DNA from: Cryptomeria japonica
Taxonomy: Eukaryota; Streptophyta; Pinopsida; Cupressales; Cupressaceae
Length of the DNA stretch: 64,000 nt
Assembly (NCBI RefSeq): GCF_030272615.1
Contig: NW_026728918.1
Span: 188,001 to 252,000, forward strand
Direction of reading: 5' to 3'
Shown: piece after piece, positions 56,410-64,000 of the stretch
Layout of the letters: every line of letters begins with the position of its first letter
Numbering within the stretch: position 1 is the stretch's first letter
Notes under the pieces: model-generated
What the model saw: the letters and a program-made list of their open reading frames with translations, nothing else
Told to the model about the DNA's origin: nothing
Database searches by the model: none
Translations under genes and position numbers: made by a program

Positions 56410-58332
56410 CTATTTTGATTTGGCCATGATTGTGTATGTTTGTTTATTTGGTATATTTGATCTTGTTTGATCGAAAGTTGAGGAAAAAGCTCCCGGGAGA
56501 TTAATCTTCCTTTGAGTGTGAGTCATAGCATTAGCAGTTTGAGCTTGACTTTGGTGATCCTGGATTATGATCATATTGCAATATTCAGGTTGAGTAGATT
56601 CAATCATGTTGATCACATTATCATTGTTAGTGTAGGTATAATTGACTCTAGCTCCTCCATTGGATTTTTAGGAATCTCCTTGTTCATAAGTCGGTAAGGG
56701 ATCTTTAAAGGCCTTATGATCAGCATTAGTCGCATCATTTCCAACAATGATCTTGCCTGCATCAATGAGATCTTGGATTTCATGTCAGAGTTTCATGCAG
56801 TTGTTTATGTTATGTCCCTTGTTCCGATGGTAGTCACAGTATTCATTTTCTCTCCACCATTTGGGTCTAATTTTTGGGTCATATGGTCTAGAATTGTCTG
56901 GCAATGTTATCAAATTATTTGCCAATAAAGTTTTAAAAGCTGATTCATATGATTCATTTAGAGGAGTAAAATCACGCTTAGGTTTTGAAAGCCAAGGCTT
57001 TTCTTTAAACTATTCTCTTGCTTTCTTTGGAGGATTTTCTATCGCAGTTTCAAGTGCCTTGAGTGCTTGTGTGCCATTGGCCAAGTTAAATATTGTGGAT
57101 TTTGTTTTTGCTTGGATAGTATCTACCACTCCATCACTAACAATGTTCATGTTGTTATCTTTGTCATATTCCCAGTACTTCCTCTTTTCTTTAGAACTAT
57201 ATCCTTGCGATGTTTCTTTCCAAAGTGATATATCTCCCTTTTTTATAAGCACATATTCCATTCTGAGCGCGTTATATACCATTTTGTTGAATGAAGGATG
57301 TACTTGCATATGGACACTATACTTCAATTCAGGGATTAAGTTGTTGACAAAGATATCCATTTTCTCAAGGTCTGGGATAGTCTCTGAATATCTAGAGAAC
57401 ATCTTTCTCCATCGTTGGAGAAAAGTGAGAAAGGGTTCTTCTCTTTTTTGTTTGGTATTGCAAAGTTCTATCATAGTGACTGGGTGATGAATGTTGTAGG
57501 AGTATTGTTGTAGGATTAGTTGGATTAATTCTTCGAAAGTTTTTATTCCCATGGGTATACTTGAGAACCATTCCATAGCTTTCCCCCTTAAACTTCTCGA
57601 GAAAAGGCGCATGAGATACGTTTAGTTGTGAATGAACTCCATACATAAAGCACAAAATTCTCTGATATGATCTTGGGGGTCCGTATTCTCATCATATTTG
57701 TCAAACTAAAGCATTTCTACCCTTGAGGGAAAGGGAGGCATGTAAAGGTTTTTATCAAATGGGAATGGGCATATTGTGTCTAGAGAATATTGTTTTGGTG
57801 TTTTATCTTTGTTTTTTAGTTTTGTGACCTCAGTTTGTAATATTTGCATTTGTTTGTTTATCTTTCCCCATGGTGTCTCTTCCTCTTTAGTGACAAGGGC
57901 CTCCACATTATAACTAATAGGGAATTTGGCGCCTTGCTTTGCTAATTCTAGCAAATAGTTTTCTTTTTCCTTAGCCATGATGACCTTCATCATTTTTCAA
58001 AATTCTTTATCATTCTGACATTTATGTATTTCGGCCTCGTGAGGCTCAGGAAGCTCAGATTCAGTTGATGAGGAATCATTGTTAGTGGCATGATTGCAGA
58101 AGTTGTCGTGAGTGTCTCGTTTACTAGCTTCTATTTCTTATCTTTCCCTAGACATGGTGGGAGAGAGGGGCCGAGAAAAGATTGGTAGATCATTAATTGG
58201 TATTTGTGACGAGGATGGTTTATTTGGAAAGAGATTTTCTACAAAGAATGGATTGTCGTTTGATGAAAAGGGTGTTTTTTTCTGTTTGTTTTGCTGTGAG
58301 AGTTTCTGGTTTGAACAGGCATTTGTAACCAA
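56410..58332 (-). pseudogene. Gag of element 2
   Basis: The minus-strand frame from Met 58155 (or an upstream Met at 58332) includes an early TAA (58140-58138), MPPFPSRVEM, DENTDPQDHIREF, AMEWFSSIPMGIKTFEELI and LQRWRKMFSRYSETIPDLEK, the retrotransposon gag core, then a knuckle CDYHRNKGHNINNC near 56820. The frame is shared with the RT region. Several stops. A diverged second copy lies at 62640-63703. Confidence 0.85.
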
Positions 58333-58339
58333 TGGGACC

Positions 58340-60345
58340 GAGAGCTAAATGTGTTGCAGAAGTCAAGATCAAATTGTAGCTAGTAGTTCGTTTAACGTAG
58401 TGATTGAGAGAAGTTACTAAGATTCGGTCTGGTTTCAAGAATGATCTATCCTATGTAAGATGTTATCTAAGTTAACTTAGGTTTGATAAGATGTTGTTTG
58501 AACTAGCTTAAAGATGATCAAAAAAATCATGCCACACAATGGCAGGGGTACACTATCAAGGTTGTTTATGCTCAGGAGGATGATAACCAGTTTTAGGCTT
58601 GTTGTAGACTGTTTTAGGTAGGTTTGACTGTTCTAAGACTGTACAACAATATAGCAGCTTTAGGATAATAAGAGTTTTGTTTCATACGAGTTGCTCCCTA
58701 GTACGGTACGACACATGGGCATGTCCCGAATGACAAAGGATTCAGTGTAGTTTTGTCTCGTATGACATAGGATTTAGCTTTAAATGACAGACTTCTGGGT
58801 TTTGTACGACAGAGGATTGAGCTCGGACGACAAATTAGCAGACTCGTACAACATAGGATATGGTGCAGGACGACAATTGATTAGGTTCGTACAACTGTTA
58901 ACAAGACAGAGACAAAAATTTTGAGTTTTTCAATAACTCAGTATGACCAATTCTGAGATGGACTGATTTTGACCAGGATAGAGTAGTTTTGGACAAATTT
59001 TCAACTTAGGGTAGACTAGTTCTGACACGAACAGATTTTATCACTGAGTTGTTGATTTGTTTTCTCCAGTTTTAGTATTCTAGTTTTAGTTTGAGGGATG
59101 AAAACACAGAAAACACGCAGTATGAATAGTAACTCCAATCACAACATGCAAACCCTATGGAAGTTGGCTTAGAGAAAAAAACCTTTGCTTGCTGACTTAG
59201 GTACACACCCAATAGCTAATCAGAATATGACTATTGAGTCTCACACAATGGATTCTCAACGGTGTATTAACTGACTCCAAATGCTAATGGGGGCACGATA
59301 TGGCAAGTGTCTTGAGAGAGTTACTATCTCTCTTGCAGAAAGATTATCAACCTTTCGGAGGTGAATCGGGTAGCTTCTAATTTTAATTGGATCTAGTAAG
59401 GGTTCCATTCGGTGCATCGAGGTATAAACTCAATTAAGAGGTCTCCCAGCCTTTAAAACCAAGGTTCAATATACCTGAAGGTACTGAGGAGAGCTATTCC
59501 TGAGCATTGTCATTGACTTGATTTTCATCAAATCACGTTTATTTTATAGTGAGATGGAGTACTTGCCATTTAGCCGTTCCCACTTAGGTCGTTCCGCTCA
59601 CACCGGCCATAAAGGATTTAAGAGTTTTTAAGCTCCTCGAGAGGGCAAGCTTGCTAAAGATATACAAATCTCAAACAAAGAAAATGCCTCAAGGGTCTGG
59701 ATTTTCGATTGTCTAAAAAGACAAGAGCATACTCTCCTACCTCTTGGAATTTACTTAAAACACGAAATACAAATTTGTTCTTTAACTAGATAGCAAGTTA
59801 GGTGCCTAAAAAATGAATTTAAAGAATACACGATGTTTGGTTGATTCTCTTTAGGCAACCTGTAAAAACAATGTATTAGTAGTCATGTTGTTTTCATTCT
59901 TTGATAGGTGTATGTTTGATTGATAAATTCTTTGACAAGCGTCCTACAAGAAACTGGTTAGGCTGTGAAAATATCAGGCAGATAGAAGACGATTCAGGGT
60001 TAGCGTCAGTATCATCAAAATTTGACAGAAGACCTGAAAAGTGAAACTTTCTTTAACCCAAAAGAATACAGAATCGTATGACAATTATCATAGAATGAAA
60101 TGACAAAAGACTTTTATCATACGAGTCAGAACTAAGCATAGGACGACAGAAGATAAAACCAGATAATCAGAACAGCATGTCGTACGACAAGTAACAGGCT
60201 TCAATATAATGTTGTACGATAAATAACATGCTTCAATATAATTTTGTATGATGCAGTGATACTATTTGTATGATATTTCGCAGAGATTGTACGGACGAAA
60301 CCTACGAGATTAAAAAAATGATTTTGAGGCCGAAAAAATAGTTTC
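58340..60345 (-). other. 5' leader of element 2 with TGTCGTACGACA-type motif clusters
   Basis: No coding region. Motif variants cluster at 58680-58910 and 60065-60265, including the perfect palindrome at 60178-60189 and TCATACGAGTTGCTCCCT near 58683, which matches TCATACGAGTTGCTGCCCT at 47868. At least fifteen variants containing GTACGACA, CGTATGACA or GGACGACA occur. Confidence 0.6.
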
Positions 60346-60347
60346 CT

Positions 60348-60365
60348 GCCCCATGGTGGGTGCCA
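60348..60365 (-). other. Primer binding site of element 2, tRNA-Lys type
   Basis: The minus strand reads TGGCACCCACCATGGGGC, four bases after the LTR; it matches the complement of plant tRNA-Lys (TGGCGCCCACCGTGGGGC) except for two transitions. Confidence 0.8.
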
Positions 60366-60369
60366 AAAA

Positions 60370-61471
60370 TGTGTGTGTGAAAAGTGGACCTGTAACTGTA
60401 TCTGGAATACACAACACTTCAATTAAGTCATTAGATGCATGGTTAGTAAATCAATAATCAATAAATAATAAACCATTACAAATCGACCCATTGCCTTCTA
60501 GTAGATGCGAGTTTAGATTGCTCTTAGATTGCTAAGCTATCCAGTGACTTGAGAACACCTAAACGAAGGATTTTTAAATCTATATGAGCATGAATATGAG
60601 CTAAATGGATGCAAGATTTAAGCTAGATATGCAAGATTAATCTAACATGATTTAAGCCATATATGAATATTTAAGCTAAATGATTTAATGAATATAAAAT
60701 AACTAATATGCAATATCTCAATGCAAATTCTCAATGAACCTAGAGCAAAAACAACATAATAGCAATATATTCTCCAGGATTTTTGAATGAGAGATGAGAG
60801 CCTGAATTTATAGAAAATTCAAAAAGAAACCAAAGACTAAGACGAAATGACAATGAGCGGTCAAGATTTTCCAAGAGGAAGCACAATCCAAGTGAATTGA
60901 TGTGATTGGATGCTTTTCTCTGTTTTAAAGGAAATTGAACTAAAATTAAGATAAAATCAAGAAAAAACTGATTTATTCTCTATTTCATTGAATTTTAATA
61001 TTTAATTGTTTTAATTGCTTTCTTTGAGATTATTTATCAATTTTTAATTTGTTTTTAAAGATTATCTCCAATTGATTTCTTTTCTCAAATTTTTAATTCT
61101 TTTATTTGTCAACTAATTCCTTTTTTGATTTGTTTCCTTTTTTGAAGATTTGTGCTCATAATTTCCAATTCCTCTTTCTTGATTTGTTTCCCTTTTTGAA
61201 GATTTATGGCAAATTGATTTATTTAATTAAATATGCTAGGATATTTAATAAAATAAATAAGATAATTGTTTAAAATAATTTACTTGGAATGATTTAATTA
61301 ATTAAATAAATATTTAATTAATATTGGTTGATTAATTTTGCCATGTGACATTTGATGATTAAAGAATTAATTGTGTGCTCAAGATTTATTTAATTGCCTT
61401 TGGTTAGGACCTTGGTGACATTGTCGAGATTAGGGACCCATGGTTTAGATGACCATTTTTAGGGTATCACA
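60370..61471 (-). repeat. 5' LTR of element 2 (1102 bp)
   Basis: The minus strand starts TGTGATACCC and ends ACACACACA. Matches 45217-46317. Confidence 0.9.
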
Positions 61472-62645
61472 CTTAGGTGGAAGGAATAGATTTTGAAGAA
61501 AAATTTTCTCTGGTAGAAAGGATGGAAGCTATACGTATGTTTCCTGTATTTTATTCTTACAAGAACTTTAGATTTTATCAAATGGATGTCAAGATACCAT
61601 TTTTGAATGGAGATCTAGAAGAAGAGGTATACATTGAGAAAACGGATGGGTTTATACTAATAGAAGATTTAGATATGGTGTGAAGACTGAAGAAATCATT
61701 GTATGGGCTCAAATAGGTTTCCAAGGTTTGGTATGAAGATTAGATAGGTATTTTCTATGATATAATTTTAGGAAAGGTACAATAGATAGTAATCTTTATT
61801 TCAAGATTGATGGAGATAAGTTATTGATTGTTATAGTTTATGTTGACGACATTATATTCAAAGGAAATGATAGCTTATGTAAATATTTTTCTAAAGAGAT
61901 GCAAAAAGAGTTTGAAATGTCAATGATTGGTGAGTTATCTTTCTTTCTTGGAGACTTAGTTTCCATATAGACTGATAGAAGATCTGGATATGGTGTGTAG
62001 ACTGAAGAAATCATTGTATGGGCTCAAACAGGTTTCCAAGGTTTCGTATGCAAGATTATACAGGTATTTGCTATGACAAAATTTATGGAAAGGTACAATA
62101 GATAGGAATATTTATTTCAATATTGATGGAGATAAGTTATTGATTGTTATAGTTTATGTTGATGACATTATATTCAAAGGAAATGATAGCTTATGTAAAG
62201 ATTTTTCTAAAGAGATGCAAAAATATTTTGAAATGTCAATGATTAGTGAGTTATCTTTCTTTCTTGGATTACAAGTTATTTAATCAAAAACTGAAATTTT
62301 AATCTCACAAAGAAAGTATGTGAAATAATTGTTGAAGAAATTTGAGTTTGATGGTTTTAAACCTATTACAACTCCTTTGACCATTGGTTGCAAGATGAGA
62401 AAAGATGATGAAACTCTGGAGATTAATTAGAAGTACAGATCAATGATTGCTAGATTATTGTATTTGGTAGCATCTAGATCAGATATCGTGCAACTTATAT
62501 GTTTGGCAGCTAGGTTTTAGGTAAATCCGAAGGTTACACATGAGCAAGTTGTGAAAAGAATTTTTGGATATTTGAAAGGTACTGTAGATTTTAGACTCTG
62601 GTATAAAAAAGGTAGAGATTTCATGTTAAAAGTTTATACTGATAG
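61472..62645 (+). pseudogene. Copia pol relic, right part (RT to RNase H start), with internal duplication
   Basis: Continues from 45216: GIDFEEKFSLVERMEAIR, FYQMDVKIPFLNGDLEEEVY, KKSLYGLK, VIVYVDDIIFKGNDSLC (catalytic YVDD), LSFFLGLQV, MIARLLYLVASRSDIV and FGYLKGTVDFRLWYKKG. A block of about 300 bp (61659-61957) is repeated at 61974-62262. Many stops. It ends abruptly at about 62640, where an element 2-type gag begins on the other strand. Confidence 0.85.
61659..62262 (+). repeat. Tandem duplication within the Copia RT
   Basis: Both units start at ATAGAAGATTTAGATATGG or ATAGAAGATCTGGATATGG and run through the YVDD motif; offset 315 bp. Units differ at about 20 positions, so the duplication is not recent. 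Confidence 0.85.
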
Positions 62646-64000
62646 TATCTACCACTCCATCACTAACAACATTCATGTTGTCATCATTGTCATATTTCCA
62701 GTACTTTCTCTTTTCTTTAGAACTATAACCTTGCGATGTTTCTTTCCAAAGTGATATATCTCCCTTTTTTATAAGCACATCTTCCATTCTAAGGGCGTTA
62801 TCTACCATTTTGTTGAATGAAGGATGTACTTGCATCTGGGCATTGTACTTTAATTCAAGGATTAAGTTGTTTACAAAGATATCCATTTTCTCAAGGTCTG
62901 GGATAGTCTATGAATATCTAGAGAACATCTTTCTCCATCGTTGGAGAAAAGTGAGAAAGGGTTCTCTTGTTTTTTATTTGGTATTGCAAAGTTCTATCAT
63001 AGTGACTGGGTGACGAATGTTGGAGGAGTATTGTTGTAGGAATAGTTGGATTAATTCTTCGAAAGTTTTTATTCCCATGGGTAGACTTGAGAACCATTCC
63101 ATAGCTTGCCCCCCTAAACTTCTCGAGAAAAGGCACATGAGATACGTTTGGTTGTGCATGAACTCCATACATAAAGCACAAAATTCTCTGATATGATCTT
63201 GGGGGTCCGTATTCTCATCATATTTGTCAAACTTAGGCATTTCTACCCTTGAGGGAAAGGGAGGCATGTAAAGGTTTTTGTCAAATGGGAATGGGCATAT
63301 TGTGTCCAGAGAAAATTGTTTTGGTGTTTTATCTTTGTTTTTTAGTTTTGTGACCTTGTTTGTAATGTTTGCATTTGTTTGTTTATCTTTCCCCATGGTG
63401 TCTCTTCTTCTTTAGTGATGAGGGGCTCCACATTATAACCAATAGGGAGTTTGGTGCCTTGCTTTGCTAATTCTAGGAAATAGTCTTCTTTTTCCCTAGC
63501 CATGATGACCTTCATCATTTTTTGAAATTCTTTATCATTCTGACATTTATGAATTTCGGCCTCGGGAGGCTCAGGAAGCTCAGATTCAGTTGATGAGGAA
63601 TCACTGTTAGTGGCATGATTGCAGAAGTTGTCATGAGTGTCTCGTTTACTAGCTTCTCTTTCTTGTCTTTCCCTAGACATGGTGGGAGAGAGGGGCCGAC
63701 CAAAGATTGGTAGATCGTAAACTAGTATTTGTGATAAGGGTCCGGTTTATTTGGAAAGAGATTTTCTACAAAGAATGGATTGTTGTTTGATGAAAAGGGT
63801 GTTTTTTTATTTGTTTGTTTTGCTGCGAGAGTTTCTGGTTTGAACAGGCATTTGTAACCGACCGAACTGAGAGCTAAATGTGTTGCAGTAGTTTGTTTAA
63901 CATAGTGATTGAGAGAAGTTACTAAAATCTGGTCTAGTTTCAAGAATGATCTATCCTATGTAAGACGTTATCTAAGTTAACTTAGGTTTGATAAGATGTT
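62640..64000 (-). mobile_element. Truncated second copy of the element 2 family (gag and leader), running off the right edge
   Basis: Matches 57116-58490 closely in the same orientation. Gag text includes MPPFPSRVEMPKFDKYDENT, AMEWFSSLPMGIKTFEEL and MSRERQEREASKRDTHDNF, where this copy lacks the early stop seen in element 2. Frame changes occur near 63000, 63200 and 63390. Everything 3' of gag is missing at the junction with the Copia relic. The 5' LTR would lie beyond the window. Confidence 0.85.

Larger units (their letters stand above)
45217..61471 (-). mobile_element. Element 2: complete Ty3/gypsy Tat-like retrotransposon, 16.3 kb, with antisense plant mobile domain gene
   Basis: LTRs of 1.10 kb (45217-46317 and 60370-61471) differ at about 40 positions (about 3.6%). 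The duplication CTTAG lies at 45212-45216 and 61472-61476. On the minus strand: 5' LTR, tRNA-Lys-type primer site, 2.2-kb leader, gag, G-patch, linker, RT, gypsy RNase H, archaeal-type RNase H, integrase, then a 5-kb 3' region holding an antisense gene, a minisatellite and a polypurine tract. More decayed than element 1: many stops plus several frame changes, and no protease. Confidence 0.92.

Noticed and set aside
56861-57487. 208-codon plus-strand frame opposite gag of element 2
   Set aside because: It is the antisense of a well-supported gag domain in the minus strand, with hydrophobic composition typical of such shadows.
1-64000. CRISPR arrays, bacterial operons, ribosomal or tRNA genes
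   Set aside because: No spaced identical short repeats, Shine-Dalgarno-led gene strings, or tRNA or rRNA cores were seen; tRNA-like strings are retroelement primer sites only.

Overview
The window looks like intergenic DNA from a large, AT-rich plant nuclear genome. A gymnosperm (conifer) is my best guess, from the density of nested LTR retrotransposons of Ty3/gypsy Tat type and Copia type, the retroelement-internal plant mobile domain gene, and the near absence of ordinary genes. This is inference; no species-diagnostic gene is present. The only candidate host genes are a small secreted cysteine-rich peptide gene at the left edge (178-438, minus), a 75-bp relic of a relative of it near 18.9 kb, and a broken pentatricopeptide-repeat (PPR) fragment near 24.3 kb. 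Everything else I can read is transposon-derived or unassigned.

Layout. 0-9 kb: peptide gene, dispersed repeats, a 98-bp tandem repeat split by a 941-bp deletion-derived LTR element (2814-3754, target duplication ACATC), LTR-like sequences and a Copia reverse transcriptase relic. 9.6-16.4 kb: a plus-strand non-autonomous LTR element (9648-16412, target duplication ATAGA, tRNA-Asp-type primer site). Its 3' LTR was hit by a second, minus-strand non-autonomous element (13249-16005, target duplication CCAAA, tRNA-iMet primer site, a GC-rich island and a 255-codon ORF). 17-31 kb: an inverted 0.82-kb repeat pair, a poorly classified retroelement (gag-like region plus RNase H) in partial tandem, the PPR relic, duplicated AT-rich sequence and a solo LTR between two 124-bp direct repeats.

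31.7-43.0 kb: element 1, a complete plus-strand Tat-like element of 11.3 kb (target duplication GAGCT, LTRs about 1.5% diverged, tRNA-Arg primer site). Its gag-pol stays in one frame for 6.9 kb and carries five in-frame stops. Its extra (archaeal-type) RNase H lies upstream of the reverse transcriptase. It sits inside an older gag-like sequence that resumes at 43.0 kb.

45.2-61.5 kb: element 2, a complete minus-strand Tat-like element of 16.3 kb (target duplication CTTAG, LTRs about 3.6% diverged, tRNA-Lys primer site) inserted in the reverse transcriptase of a Copia relic that resumes at 61.5 kb. It has the order gag, G-patch, RT, RNase H, extra RNase H, integrase, with no recognisable protease. 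Between integrase and 3' LTR it carries an antisense plant mobile domain gene with its own TATA box and a probable intron, a minisatellite next to the LTR, and clusters of the palindrome TGTCGTACGACA in both the 5' leader and the antisense intron. From 62.64 kb to the right edge a truncated further copy of the element 2 family abuts the Copia relic.

How the pieces relate: inside each Tat element, gag would build particles, RT and the RNase H domains make cDNA and integrase inserts it; the stop codons and frameshifts make every copy here look non-functional by itself. Divergence figures are manual counts from reading and are approximate.
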